Assembly: GCF_024436055.1 (NCBI RefSeq)
Contig: NZ_JANFNH010000039.1
Coordinates: 1-64,000, forward strand
DNA length: 64,000 bases
Direction of reading: 5' to 3'
Source of the DNA: Streptantibioticus rubrisoli
Lineage (GTDB): Bacteria; Actinomycetota; Actinomycetes; Streptomycetales; Streptomycetaceae
Below the pieces are notes generated by a model. It was not told where the DNA came from, made no database searches, and worked only from the letters and a program-made list of their open reading frames with translations. Every line of letters starts with the position of its first letter. The stretch's first letter is position 1. The translations under genes were made by a program, and so were the position numbers. Below are positions 32,005 to 41,027 of this stretch, piece after piece.

Positions 32005-34779
32005 TCACAGCCCCCGTGCCGCGTAGGCCCTGACGTCCGCGTCCGGGTCCGAGGTGACCGTGGCGAGGGCCGCCCGGGCCTCCGCTGTGCCGTTGTGCCG
32101 GGTCAGGGCGAGCACCGCCGCCTTGCGTACGTCGGCGTTGGGGTCGGCGAGCGCCTTGGCGAGGGCGGACACGGCCGTGTCGGCGGGCGCGGCGGACAGG
32201 GCGGTGGCAGCACCGGCCCGGACCTGCCACGCTGGGTCGGCCAGCGCGGCCACGGCACGCGCGGCGAGCGGGGCCGGGCAGCTGACGGTGGCCAGCGCGC
32301 CGAGCGCGGCACCGCGGACCAGGGGGTCGCTGTCCTCGCTGAGTTGGCCCAGGGTGCCGGTGAGCAGCTCCCGGCCGCTCGCGGCAAGGGCCGCCGAGCT
32401 GACGGCGGCCAGTGCCTTGGCCACGGTGACGCGGACCTCGCGCGAGGGGTCGGCCGCCGCACCGGACAGCGGTTCGACCGCGTCGACCGAGACGAGCCCG
32501 CGAACAGCTTCGATACGGACGGCGATGTCGGGATCGTCCAGTGCCGCGGCGAACACGCCGGCGTCACCCAGGCGCAGGGCGCGCAGTACGTCGAGGGCGG
32601 TGGCGCGGACCACCGGGTCGGCCTCGGCGACCGCGGCGGTGAGGGCGGCACCCAGGGCGGGTTCGGGCGGGAGGGTCTCGACCAGCTCGCGCAGCGAGGC
32701 CGCGGCGGTTGCACGCACGGCGGCGTCGGGGTCGCCGAGGGCGCCGGCCAGGGCCTGCCCGGTGCCGGGCGGCACCGTCTCGGTGAGGACCGAGACCGCG
32801 GTGCGCCGCACGGCGGCGTCGAGGTCGGTCAGGTAGGGCTCGATGGCGGCGAGTTCCGGCTGCTCCTCGGCCAGCTCCAGCAGCTCCAGGAGCCGGGGCG
32901 AGGCGGTCTCGCCAGAGCCGTGGTCGAGCGGCCCGGCGACACGTGCGGAGGTCGGCCCCGTGGCTACCGGCGCCACGTCCCGGGACCCGGCGGTGGCCAC
33001 GTTCTCGGCGCGGACCCCGCCGATGTGCCGGGACGGGCCGCCCACCGGCGTGAACCCGTCGACGGGAACCAGATAGGGAGCGACGGGACGGGCCGTGAAC
33101 TCCATCGAACCGGCGGGGGACTTGTGCAGATCGAGGTGGTGGAACCAGGAGTCGTCGTCGCGCCGGGGGTGGTCCAGCCGGTCGTGGTAGAGGCCCCAGC
33201 GGGACTCGGTGCGGGCCAGGGAGGCGCGGGCGGCCATCTCCGCGCAGTCGCGGATGAAGGAGACCTCGGCGCAGCGCATCAGTTCGTGCGGGGTGCGCGC
33301 GCCCATCGAGGCGATGTCGTCGTGCATCCGCTCGAAGGACTCGAGGGCGAGCGAAAGCCTGGCTCCCGACTTCGGCGGGGCCACGTAGTCGTTCACGAAG
33401 CGGCGCAGCTTGTACTCGACCTGGGGCTGCGGCGGGCCGTCCGGGTTGCGCAGCGGGCGGTAGATCAGTTCGTGCGCCTCGCGCAGCTGGTCCGCGTCCA
33501 ACTCGCCCTCGTAGGCCTGGTACCGGGAGGCGTCCGCGCCGGCCAGGTCGCCGAAGACGAACGCGCCGATCATGTAGTTGTGCGGCACGCAGGCCAGGTC
33601 GCCGGCAGCGTACAGACGCGGGACGGTCGTACGGGCGTGGTCGTCCACGCGGACGCCCGAGGCCGAGTGGCCGCCGCACAGGCCGATCTCGGAGATGTGC
33701 ATCTCGATGTCGTGGGTGCGGTAGTCGTGGCCCCGGCCGGAGTGGAAGGTGCCGCGCGTGGGCCGCTCCGTCGAGTGGAGGATTGACTCCAGCGCGGAGA
33801 CCGACTCCTCCGGGAGATGGCTCAGCTTCAGGTACACCGGACCGCGGTCGGACGCGACCTCCGCCGCGAACTCGGCCATCATCTGGCCGGACCAGTAGTC
33901 GGAGTCGACGAAGCGTTCGCCGTGCCGGTTGACCTGGTAGCCGCCGAAGGGGTTGGCGACGTAGGCGCAGGCGGGACCGTTGTAGTCCTTGATCAGCGGG
34001 TTGATCTGGAAGCACTCGATGCCGGTGAGCTCGGCGCCCGCGTGGTACGCCATGGCGTAGCCGTCGCCCGCGTTGGTCGGGTTCTCGTAGGTGCCGTAGA
34101 GGTAGCCGGAAGCCGGGAGCCCCAGTCGGCCGCAGGCGCCGGTCGCCAGGATCACCGCGCCCGCGCGCACCACCACGAACGCGCCGGTGCGTGTGTTGAA
34201 GCCGACCGCCCCCACGGCCCGCCCGTCTTCGGGGGACGTCAGCACCCGCACCGGCATCACCCGGTTCTCGATGCGGATCCGCTCGCGCATCTCGCGCCGC
34301 CGCAACTGCCGGTACAGGACCTTCTTGACGTCCTTGCCCTCGGGCATCGGCAGCACATAGGAGCCGGAGCGGTGGACCTGGCGGACCGCGTAGTCGCCGT
34401 GTTCGTCCTTCTCGAACTTCACGCCGTACGACTCCAGGCGCTGCACCATGGCGAAGCCGCGGGTGGCGGTCTGGCGGACGGTGGACTGGTCGACGATGCC
34501 GTCGTTGGCGCGGGTGATCTCGGCGACGTAGTCGTCGGGTTCGGCGCGGCCGGGGATGACGGCGTTGTTGACGCCGTCCATGCCCATCGCGAGGGCGCCG
34601 GAGTGGCGGACGTGCGCCTTCTCCAGCAGGAGGACGTTCGCGTCGTGCTCGGCGGCGGTCAGGGCGGCCATGGTGCCGGCTGTGCCGCCGCCGATGACGA
34701 GGACGTCGCAGACCAGTTCCTCGGCGTCGGTGAGAGCGGGGATCCTCAGGGACTGCGTGGGGGTGTTCGCGGGGTTCAC
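32005..34779 (-). CDS. AprA/fumarate-reductase-like flavoprotein fused to HEAT repeats
   Basis: A 924-residue two-part protein. Residues about 15-600 are an FAD-binding flavoprotein of the fumarate reductase/adenylylsulfate reductase alpha superfamily: CDVLVIGGGTAGTMAAL, EKAHVRHSGALAMGMDGVNN, ILATGACGRLGLPASGY, GGYQVNRHGERFVDSD, RLYAAGDLACVPHNYMIG. After a Gly/Pro-rich linker, residues about 660-920 are 7-8 HEAT-type repeats, each with an alanine-rich helix ending in D-P-D-x-x-V-R (GDPDAAVRATAA, DDPDIAVRIEA, ADPNADVRKAA). HEAT solenoids bind protein partners. GTG at 34779 has GAAAGG 8 nt upstream; a GTG at 34794 in the GTGA overlap with the upstream ABC gene is the alternative. Last gene of the minus-strand operon; electron partner is probably the AprB-like ferredoxin. 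Confidence 0.88.
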   Translation of the reverse strand: MNPANTPTQSLRIPALTDAEELVCDVLVIGGGTAGTMAALTAAEHDANVLLLEKAHVRHSGALAMGMDGVNNAVIPGRAEPDDYVAEITRANDGIVDQSTVRQTATRGFAMVQRLESYGVKFEKDEHGDYAVRQVHRSGSYVLPMPEGKDVKKVLYRQLRRREMRERIRIENRVMPVRVLTSPEDGRAVGAVGFNTRTGAFVVVRAGAVILATGACGRLGLPASGYLYGTYENPTNAGDGYAMAYHAGAELTGIECFQINPLIKDYNGPACAYVANPFGGYQVNRHGERFVDSDYWSGQMMAEFAAEVASDRGPVYLKLSHLPEESVSALESILHSTERPTRGTFHSGRGHDYRTHDIEMHISEIGLCGGHSASGVRVDDHARTTVPRLYAAGDLACVPHNYMIGAFVFGDLAGADASRYQAYEGELDADQLREAHELIYRPLRNPDGPPQPQVEYKLRRFVNDYVAPPKSGARLSLALESFERMHDDIASMGARTPHELMRCAEVSFIRDCAEMAARASLARTESRWGLYHDRLDHPRRDDDSWFHHLDLHKSPAGSMEFTARPVAPYLVPVDGFTPVGGPSRHIGGVRAENVATAGSRDVAPVATGPTSARVAGPLDHGSGETASPRLLELLELAEEQPELAAIEPYLTDLDAAVRRTAVSVLTETVPPGTGQALAGALGDPDAAVRATAAASLRELVETLPPEPALGAALTAAVAEADPVVRATALDVLRALRLGDAGVFAAALDDPDIAVRIEAVRGLVSVDAVEPLSGAAADPSREVRVTVAKALAAVSSAALAASGRELLTGTLGQLSEDSDPLVRGAALGALATVSCPAPLAARAVAALADPAWQVRAGAATALSAAPADTAVSALAKALADPNADVRKAAVLALTRHNGTAEARAALATVTSDPDADVRAYAARGL

Positions 34780-34790
34780 CGGGGTGCCTT

Positions 34791-35585
34791 TCACGTGCCG
34801 AGCGAGGTGAGGACGTCGCGGCGCAGGGCCACGCGGGCCGGGTCGTCAAGGGCCGTACGGTCGCGCGGGCGGGGTATGTCCCGTACGGCGAGCAGGCGGC
34901 CGGCGCCGAGGAGGGCCACGCGGTCGCCGAGGAACAGGGCCTCGTCCACGTCGTGGGTGACGAAGACGACGGTCGCTCCCGTGCCGCGCAGCACCTCCAC
35001 CAGCAGGTCCTGCATGCCGGCCCGGGTCTGGGCGTCGAGGGCGCCGAACGGCTCGTCCATGAGGACGGCGCGCGGACGCCCGGCCAGGGCGCGGGCCAAC
35101 TGGGCACGCTGGCGCTGCCCGCCGGAGACGCGGTGGGGCAACTGCCGTGCGTGGTCGGCGAGTCCGACCCGGGCCAGCCACTCCTCGGCCTGAACGCGGC
35201 GCTCGGAGCGCGGGACGCGGCCGATGGCGAGCGGGAGTTCGACGTTCGCGCGCAGGGTGCGCCAGGGCAGGAGGGCGTCCTCCTGGAAGATCAGGGCGCG
35301 TTCGGCGGAGGGGCCGGCCAGGGGGTGCCCGTCCTGGTCGATCTCTCCGGCAAGTGGAGGCAGCAGGCTCGCCAGGGTGCGCAGGAGGGTCGACTTGCCG
35401 CATCCGGAGGGTCCGACGACGGTGAGAATCTCACCCCGCGCGATGTCCAGGTCGACGTCGGCCAGGACAGGTGCGTCGCGGCGGCCGAGCGTGGCGGCTT
35501 GGAGGGTGAGCCGGGTGCCGCGTACGGACGACGGCGCCTGGGCCACCGTACGGAGTTCGGGCTTGATGTCAGACGAGGTGCTCAT
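34791..35585 (-). CDS. Sulfonate/nitrate/taurine-type ABC transporter ATP-binding protein
   Basis: A 264-residue ATPase: Walker A GPSGCGKST, Q-loop IFQEDALLPWRTLRANVELPL (the DALLPW-type Q-loop of SsuB/TauB/NrtD ATPases), signature VSGGQRQRAQLARAL, Walker B AVLMDEPFGALD, H-loop VTHDVDEA. About 30 residues precede the domain. It overlaps the permease gene upstream by 17 bp and the flavoprotein gene downstream. Drives import of a sulfonate-like anion through the permease at 35569. Confidence 0.92.
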   Translation of the reverse strand: MSTSSDIKPELRTVAQAPSSVRGTRLTLQAATLGRRDAPVLADVDLDIARGEILTVVGPSGCGKSTLLRTLASLLPPLAGEIDQDGHPLAGPSAERALIFQEDALLPWRTLRANVELPLAIGRVPRSERRVQAEEWLARVGLADHARQLPHRVSGGQRQRAQLARALAGRPRAVLMDEPFGALDAQTRAGMQDLLVEVLRGTGATVVFVTHDVDEALFLGDRVALLGAGRLLAVRDIPRPRDRTALDDPARVALRRDVLTSLGT

Positions 35586-36501
35586 CGCGTGCCTCCTCGG
35601 TGCCGGAGGGCTGTTCGGTGCGTACGGCGGCGGGAGCTGGCCTGGCGGGCGCGAGCGTGCGTGATGGCGTCGGCCGGGCTCCGGGGACGTACGACGTGCG
35701 CGGCAGCCAGCGGGTCAGCCGTCGGCCCAACAGCTCGACGGTCGTGGAGGTGAGCCAGCCGAGGACGCCGATCGTGACCATGCCGACGAACACACCGGGG
35801 TAGTTGACGATCGTGTAGTCCTGCCAGGTGCGGTAGCCGACGCCGTACTGGCCTGAGATCATCTCGGCGGAGATCACGCAGATCCACGAGACGCCGATGC
35901 CGACCGACAGGCCGCCGAAGATGCCGGGCAGAGCGCCCGGCAGGACGACCGAGCCGAGGATGCGCCACCGGCCGCCGCCCATCGTGAGCACGGCCTCCTC
36001 CCACACGGGGGTAAGCGCCCGGACGGAGTGCCGGGTGGAGACCAGGACCGGGAAGAAGGCCGCCGTGAAGGTGATGAAGACGATGCCCTCTTCGTTGGAG
36101 GGGAAGAGGAGGATCGCGACGGGCACCAGGGCGATCGCCGGGATCGGGCGGACCACCTCCAGCAGCGGGCCCAGCAGGTCCTCGGCCAGCCGGGAGCGCG
36201 CCACGAGCACGCCCCCCGCCACGCCCAGCACCGCCGCCAGCAGGAAGCCGGTGACGATGCGGGTCAGGCTGTCGGTGAGGTCCGTCCAGTAGTCCGCCCC
36301 GGAGACGCGGTCGGCGAAGGCGTGGGCCACGTCGGTGACCGTGGGGAACTGCGAGAAGCGCAGCCACAGGTCGACGTCCAGGCTGGTCAGGACCTGCCAG
36401 AGGCCGAGGGCGGCCGCCAGGGCGGCCACCCGCAGCGCATATCGGCCGATCGGCGGGAGTGGCCGCCGGTAGCGGCCCGCTCGCGGCGCGGGTCGGCTCA
36501 T
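35569..36501 (-). CDS. Sulfonate/taurine-type ABC transporter permease
   Basis: A 310-residue integral membrane permease of the SsuC/TauC family, with about six membrane segments: YALRVAALAAALGLWQVL, LTRIVTGFLLAAVLGVAGG, EGIVFITFTAAFFPVLVST, then the coupling loop (EEAVLTMGGGRWRILGSVVLPGALP) and the segment SVGIGVSWICVISAEMI. A basic, proline-rich C-terminal tail of about 45 residues is unusual for the family. The ATG at 36501 overlaps the binding-protein stop (ATGA). Confidence 0.92.
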   Translation of the reverse strand: MSRPAPRAGRYRRPLPPIGRYALRVAALAAALGLWQVLTSLDVDLWLRFSQFPTVTDVAHAFADRVSGADYWTDLTDSLTRIVTGFLLAAVLGVAGGVLVARSRLAEDLLGPLLEVVRPIPAIALVPVAILLFPSNEEGIVFITFTAAFFPVLVSTRHSVRALTPVWEEAVLTMGGGRWRILGSVVLPGALPGIFGGLSVGIGVSWICVISAEMISGQYGVGYRTWQDYTIVNYPGVFVGMVTIGVLGWLTSTTVELLGRRLTRWLPRTSYVPGARPTPSRTLAPARPAPAAVRTEQPSGTEEARDEHLV

Positions 36502-37844
36502 GCGGCACGCTCCAGGGCATCGGCGTAAGTGATGACACGGGCACCGCCGTGGGCGGATACGTACGCCCGCGCGGTCGCCTGGGCGACGAACGGCAGGAGC
36601 TTCTCTCCCTCGGCCACCCAGACCGCCTTGTCGGCGAACCACAGGGTGCCAGTAGTGGCGTCGGGCACGTAGGCGGCACGGATGCCGCCGCGGTGGGCAG
36701 CCACGTACCTCAGGAGCTCCGCCGGGGAGGTGAAGGTCTTGGTCTCCTGGGCGCCTTTCGGCCACACCTCGCTCGCGGCGGCGGGCGGCGTGGCGGCGAG
36801 CTGCTTCGCGTACGACGCGCCGAGGGCCTTCTTGACGTACTGGTCGTCGACGAAGGAGTCCACGTCCACATCGCCGGTCAACTTCGCCGCCTTCAGGACC
36901 GACACGTCCTGCTTCAGCGCGGAGACGAGCTGCGGTTTGACCGCCGGGTCGAACCTGGAGATGCCGTGGGCGCCGTTGTAGAGGTAGACGACCTCGGCGG
37001 GCAGGCCGGTGGCCTTCGCGACCTTGTCGGCGGCGTCCACGGGATGCTCGTTGAGGTAGTCGGTGGCCTGCGCCTGAGCCTTCAGGAAGGCCTCCAGCAC
37101 GGCCGGGCTCTTCTTGGCGAAATCCTCGCGGGCGGTGACGCCGTGGAAGGTGGGCAGGTTCAGCTGGGCGCCGTCGTAGAGGGCCTTCGCCTTGCCCTGG
37201 TAGGTGAGCAGCCCGGGCCAGGCGACGAACTGCGACAGCGCGTCCGCGCTGCCCGCGGTCAGGGCCGACGCGCCCACGGCGGGCTGTTGGTTGAGCTTCT
37301 CGATGCCGTCGTTCGGGTCGATGCCGGCGCGCTGCAGGGCCCGTACGAGGGTGCCGTCGGCGGCGGAGCCGACGCTCGTGGAGACCTTCTTGCCGTTCAG
37401 GTCCTTCAGCAAGGTGAGCTTGGAGCCGGGTGCGGTGACGATGGTGTTGAGGCCGCCGCGGAGGTTGTAGCCGGTGACGGAGACCAGATGGGTGGGGTGG
37501 TTCAGCTGCTTGCCGCGGGCGGCGTTGATGAGCAGTGGGAAGTCGCCCATCGAGCCGATGTCGATCTTCCCGGCGGTCATCTGGGCGGTGATGGGGGCGC
37601 CGGTGGCGTAGTCCTGCCAGTCGACCTTGTAGGTGCGGCCGTCGCCGAGGGAGCTCAGCTGCTTCTCGAAGTAGCCGAGCGAGCGCAGGAGGGCCCCCGC
37701 GGTGACCGTGTTGATGGTCTTGGACTGGTAGCCGACGGTGACCGTGACGGTGGAGCCGTCACCGCCGGCCGCCGCGTTGCCGCCGCAGGCGGTGAGCGGC
37801 GTGAGGAGCAGGGTGGCGGCTACGGCAAGTGCTCTGCGTTTCAT
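36498..37844 (-). CDS. Sulfonate-type ABC transporter substrate-binding lipoprotein
   Basis: A 448-residue lipoprotein: signal MKRRALAVAATLLLTPLTAC with lipidated Cys20, then a Gly/Ala linker and an NMT1/SsuA-like binding domain (VGYQSKTINTVTAG, GAPITAQMTAGKIDIGSMGDFPLL, VTAPGSKLTLLKDLNGKKVSTSVGS, VAWPGLLTYQGKAKALYDG). It is about 100 residues longer than typical SsuA, with an extra C-terminal segment (TSPAELLRYVAAHRGGIRAAYV). ATG at 37844. It captures the substrate outside the cell. Because it is linked to a redox flavoprotein instead of a monooxygenase, the ligand may differ from simple alkanesulfonates. Confidence 0.88.
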   Translation of the reverse strand: MKRRALAVAATLLLTPLTACGGNAAAGGDGSTVTVTVGYQSKTINTVTAGALLRSLGYFEKQLSSLGDGRTYKVDWQDYATGAPITAQMTAGKIDIGSMGDFPLLINAARGKQLNHPTHLVSVTGYNLRGGLNTIVTAPGSKLTLLKDLNGKKVSTSVGSAADGTLVRALQRAGIDPNDGIEKLNQQPAVGASALTAGSADALSQFVAWPGLLTYQGKAKALYDGAQLNLPTFHGVTAREDFAKKSPAVLEAFLKAQAQATDYLNEHPVDAADKVAKATGLPAEVVYLYNGAHGISRFDPAVKPQLVSALKQDVSVLKAAKLTGDVDVDSFVDDQYVKKALGASYAKQLAATPPAAASEVWPKGAQETKTFTSPAELLRYVAAHRGGIRAAYVPDATTGTLWFADKAVWVAEGEKLLPFVAQATARAYVSAHGGARVITYADALERAA

Positions 37845-37858
37845 GGGAGTTCGGCCTT

Positions 37859-38086
37859 TCACCGGAGCAGGTAGGGCATGTTCACCGTCACGGCTCCGGT
37901 GGGACAGCGGGCCGCGCACGGGCCGCAGTACCAGCACTCGTCGACGTGCATGTACGCCTTGCCGCTGCTGTCGTCGATAGCGAGGGAGTCCAGCGGGCAC
38001 ATGTCCACGCAGAGCGTGCAGCCGTCGATGCACTTCGACTCGTCGATGGTCACGGGCACGTCGGCCCGCTGGGGCGCCAAGGGCAT
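37859..38086 (-). CDS. AprB-like 2[4Fe-4S] ferredoxin
   Basis: A 75-residue ferredoxin with two cluster-binding sets: KCIDGCTLCVDMCPLDSLAI, and ECWYCGPCAARCPTGAV near the end. The spacing and the surrounding stretches (an extra residue in the first set, DECWYCGPCAARCP, closing MPYLLR) resemble the beta subunit of adenylylsulfate reductase more than ordinary ferredoxins. ATG at 38086. It probably carries electrons to or from the AprA-like flavoprotein at the end of the operon. It is separated from the binding-protein gene by only 14 bp. Confidence 0.9.
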   Translation of the reverse strand: MPLAPQRADVPVTIDESKCIDGCTLCVDMCPLDSLAIDDSSGKAYMHVDECWYCGPCAARCPTGAVTVNMPYLLR

Positions 38087-38119
38087 GGCTGTCTCCAGGA
38101 ATGTGCGCGAGCGGGGTGT

Positions 38120-38920
38120 TTACAGGGACCGGTGCAGCAGACCGCTCATCGAGATGCGGTCGCCGCGGAAGCGGATGAATTCCAGGTCGACGGGACGCCC
38201 GTCGGCGAGGTACGTGAGACGTTCCAGCATCAGGACTGCCGCACCGCGCGGTGCCTGCAGTACGGCGGCGGAGTGGGCGTCCGCGTTAACCGCCTCGAGG
38301 CTGATCTCGGCGTGACCGAGATGCTGGCCGGTGAGTGTCTCCAGGAGCCGGAAGATGTCCGTGTTCTCCAGGTCCTCGCCGAGCAGGGCGGTGCCGATGT
38401 CGAGCGGGATGTACGTGAGGTCGAGGGACAGGGGCAGGCCGTTGAGCCGGCGCAGACGTTCGATGTAAAGGACATCGGTGCCGGGTGGGACGTGCAGGCG
38501 GTCGGCCACCGGGGACGGGGCGGGAACGGGGCCCACGGTGCGGACCTCGTTGGTGACATGGCCGTGTTCGCGCAGGGTTTCCGCGAGGCCCATCAGGCGG
38601 TCGAGTCCGTGGGGGTACTTCTGGGCCACGACGACCGTCCCGACGCCGGGGAGGCGTTCGACCAGGCCCTCGGCGCGCAGGAGGTCGAGGGCTTGGCGAA
38701 CAGTGTTGCGGGAGGCGCTGTAGTCGGTGGCGAGGGTCGTCTCGTGCGGAAGCGCGCCGTCCGGGAACCCCCCGGCCAGGAGCTGGTGGCGGAGCAGGTC
38801 GGCGAGCTGGCGGGCCCGGTCCGCACGCAGCCGTCGCCGCGCACGGTGGGCGGCGACGGTGGTCGCGCCCTGGCCGGCGTGGTCTCGGATGCGGTCGGCG
38901 GGTGACACGTTTCGGACCAT
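38120..38920 (-). CDS. GntR-family regulator with UTRA domain
   Basis: A 266-residue HutC-type GntR regulator. Winged helix-turn-helix at about residues 38-100 (LRHQLLAGGFPDGALPHETTLATDYSASRNTVRQAL; LLRAEGLVERLPGVGTVV), UTRA ligand domain at 120-260 (LPLSLDLTYIPLDI, DIFRLLETLTGQHLGHAEISLEAV, AAVLMLERLTYL). ATG at 38920. It lies 33 bp upstream of the ferredoxin gene on the same strand and probably controls the transporter/flavoprotein operon. A short inverted repeat CCTA-N5-TAGG directly upstream of its start could be part of its operator. Confidence 0.88.
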   Translation of the reverse strand: MVRNVSPADRIRDHAGQGATTVAAHRARRRLRADRARQLADLLRHQLLAGGFPDGALPHETTLATDYSASRNTVRQALDLLRAEGLVERLPGVGTVVVAQKYPHGLDRLMGLAETLREHGHVTNEVRTVGPVPAPSPVADRLHVPPGTDVLYIERLRRLNGLPLSLDLTYIPLDIGTALLGEDLENTDIFRLLETLTGQHLGHAEISLEAVNADAHSAAVLQAPRGAAVLMLERLTYLADGRPVDLEFIRFRGDRISMSGLLHRSL

Positions 38921-39473
38921 ACCTATCTGGTAGGGAAAGCGGTGTTGCTGGAGTGTTGCGCCACCTGACGCAGGACCAGGTGCCCGCCTGAACTGGGGTT
39001 TCATCGGACAGGCGGGAAGATCTGCCACGCACCGCGGTGCCGAGCCGCTCCAGCAGCGAGCCGGTGAAGACACCGGCGTGGCCGAGTTCCGACCACAGGT
39101 CGGCCAATCGATCCACCGCGGAACACGTCGGGTCGGCGGCGCCCACCTCGCCGTTGATGGCACCGACGGACGTCCCCACCCCCAGGTCGGGGCGGAGCCC
39201 CGCCTCCAGCAGAGCTGCTCCACTTCCGACAACTACCCGATGCCAACCGGCAGTTGGCGCAGTTGCCCGAGGTGTCGCGGAAGGCCGCCAGGCCGAAGGC
39301 GATCCGGCTGCGATGACAACCGCAGCCGAATCGCCGTGCTACGGCATGCGGGCCGAGACCGCACCTGCCGATGCCGCGCGGGTCCGCCGCCGCTGCTGAG
39401 CGGCGGGCCCGCCGCGCAGCGATGGCGACCAATCCGGCCAGCGCCGGTCCCCAGGCCAGTGCGCAAGCCGGAT
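38921..39473. other. Gap with a patatin fragment
   Basis: Upstream of the GntR gene, no intact gene is present. The only recognisable item is the patatin-like fragment at 39024-39218 on the minus strand. The inverted repeat CCTATCTGGTAGG at about 38923-38935 lies at the GntR start and may be an operator. Other frames are shadows. Confidence 0.5.
39024..39218 (-). pseudogene. Fragment of a patatin-like phospholipase gene
   Basis: The minus frame reads ALLEAGLRPDLGVGTSVGAI, then AVDRLADLWSELGHAGVF and GSLLERLGTAVRG, matching the nucleophile-elbow region (G-T-S-V-G) of bacterial patatins. The glycine-rich oxyanion-hole start, the Asp of the dyad and most of the protein are missing, so it is a remnant. 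Confidence 0.65.
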
Positions 39474-41027
39474 TCAGCCAGCCGAGCCCACGCCGATGGG
39501 TGCGAAGTTGGTGACTCCTGTGTCGGAGTTCGACATGGACAGTCCGGTGATGTTCGCACGGGCGACGGTGTAGGCCTGTCCCTGCCACAGCGGGAGGACC
39601 GGGATGTCGGTGGCCTCGGTGTCCTGGGCCTTGGCGACCAGGCTGCCTGCGGCGGCCCGGGAAGGCATGGCCCTGGTCCGGGAGATGATGTCGTCCACCG
39701 CGTGGTTGTCGTATCCGGTGTGGAAGACGCCGTCGTGGCCGATGAGGGGTGCGATGAAGTTGTCGGCGTCGCGGTAGTCCGGGAACCACCCCACCGTGAA
39801 GGCATCGTAGCGGTGGGCCGCCCATCCCTGTTGGAACTCGGTCCAACCGACGTGCCGCACAGCGACGTTGAACGCTCCGGTCGCCTCCAGTTGTTGCTTG
39901 AGGACGGAGGCTTCGAGGTCCGCGGCGCTGCCGGACGAGACGGTCAAGGTGAAGTGGACCGGTTGCGGAATGTGCGCCGCGGCAAGGGCGGCCTTTGCCT
40001 TGGTGGGGTCCGGGGTGGCCCCGTACCGGTCGAAGTACGGCGTGGTATGGCCGCTGATGCCCTGCGGAATGAGCGAGTACAGCGGGACCACGGTGCGTGC
40101 GTAGACATCTCGTGCCAGCGATTCCCGGTCGAGGGCCCAGGCGACGGCGAGCCGGGCCTCCGGGTTGTTGAACGGCGCGTGAGTGGTGTCGAAGACCAGG
40201 TAGTGGGCCTCGGGGCTGCTCGATTTGATGGTGTGGAACTCACCGGTGGTCGAGTCGTATGCGGCCTCGTCCTTCGGGGGCAGACCGCCCGGCACGAAGT
40301 CGATGTCCTGCTTCTTGAGCGCCGTGGCCAACTGCTGGGCCGTGGCGTAGTAGCGGATGGTGGCGCCGCTGTTGACTCGGTGGGCGGCTCCGGAGTACCG
40401 CGGATTGGGGGCCAGGTCGAGCTGGCGGCCGGGCGTGTAGGACTGGACCTGGTAGGGGCCGGATCCGACCAGCCGGTTGCCGCGGAGCGGTCTGTCCTCG
40501 GGGTAGACGCGGTGGTCCACGATGGATGCCGCTCCGGTGGCCAGCTTCAGGGGCCATGTGGCGTCGGGCGCCACCAGGTGGAAGGTGATCTGTCGGCCGG
40601 CTACCTGGGTCGCGCTCAGGACGCTGAGCAGGCTTGCCGGGCCGCGGCTGGAGTTGATGGCCTTTGTTCGGGCGAGGCTGTAGGCGACGTCCTCGCCCGT
40701 GAGGGGGTCGCCGTTGGAGAAGCGCAGGTTGTCGCGGAGGGTGCACCGGTAGGTGGTGTCGTTGGCGTCGGTGAAGCCGCACGACTGGGCGGCGTCGGGT
40801 ACCGGCTGATCAGCCCCCGCGGGGACGGTCATGAGGGTCTGGAACACGTTGTTGAAGACATCCCATGACCCCCGGTCGTACGCGTCAGCTGGGTCCAGGC
40901 TGGTGACCTGGTCGGTGGTGCCCATCACCGGGTGCCCTCCGGATGCCGGTGCGGCCGAGCTGACGGTGCATGAGGAGCAGATGGCGGCCGCCAGGACGGC
41001 CACGAGGGCACTTAACTTACGACGCAT
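39474..41027 (-). CDS. Orphan peptide-type (family 5) substrate-binding lipoprotein
   Basis: A 517-residue binding protein of the oligopeptide/nickel family: HPVMGTTDQVTSLDPADAYD, NLRFSNGDPLTGEDVAYSLAR, GSGPYQVQSYTPGRQLDLAPN, RLAVAWALDRESLAR. The signal peptide ends with two candidate lipobox cysteines (Cys17, Cys20) in AAICSSC. No permease or ATPase gene is adjacent, so it must use a transporter encoded elsewhere or sense peptides. Codon 5 is TTA (41013-41015), the rare codon read by the bldA tRNA, suggesting expression late in growth. Confidence 0.88.
   Translation of the reverse strand: MRRKLSALVAVLAAAICSSCTVSSAAPASGGHPVMGTTDQVTSLDPADAYDRGSWDVFNNVFQTLMTVPAGADQPVPDAAQSCGFTDANDTTYRCTLRDNLRFSNGDPLTGEDVAYSLARTKAINSSRGPASLLSVLSATQVAGRQITFHLVAPDATWPLKLATGAASIVDHRVYPEDRPLRGNRLVGSGPYQVQSYTPGRQLDLAPNPRYSGAAHRVNSGATIRYYATAQQLATALKKQDIDFVPGGLPPKDEAAYDSTTGEFHTIKSSSPEAHYLVFDTTHAPFNNPEARLAVAWALDRESLARDVYARTVVPLYSLIPQGISGHTTPYFDRYGATPDPTKAKAALAAAHIPQPVHFTLTVSSGSAADLEASVLKQQLEATGAFNVAVRHVGWTEFQQGWAAHRYDAFTVGWFPDYRDADNFIAPLIGHDGVFHTGYDNHAVDDIISRTRAMPSRAAAGSLVAKAQDTEATDIPVLPLWQGQAYTVARANITGLSMSNSDTGVTNFAPIGVGSAG

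Noticed and set aside
32095-33786. 563-codon plus-strand frame opposite the flavoprotein gene
   Set aside because: Gly/Arg/Val-rich antisense shadow; the minus strand has FAD and HEAT motifs throughout.
36459-37874. 471-codon plus-strand frame opposite the binding-protein gene
   Set aside because: Low-complexity shadow; the minus strand encodes a clear lipoprotein.
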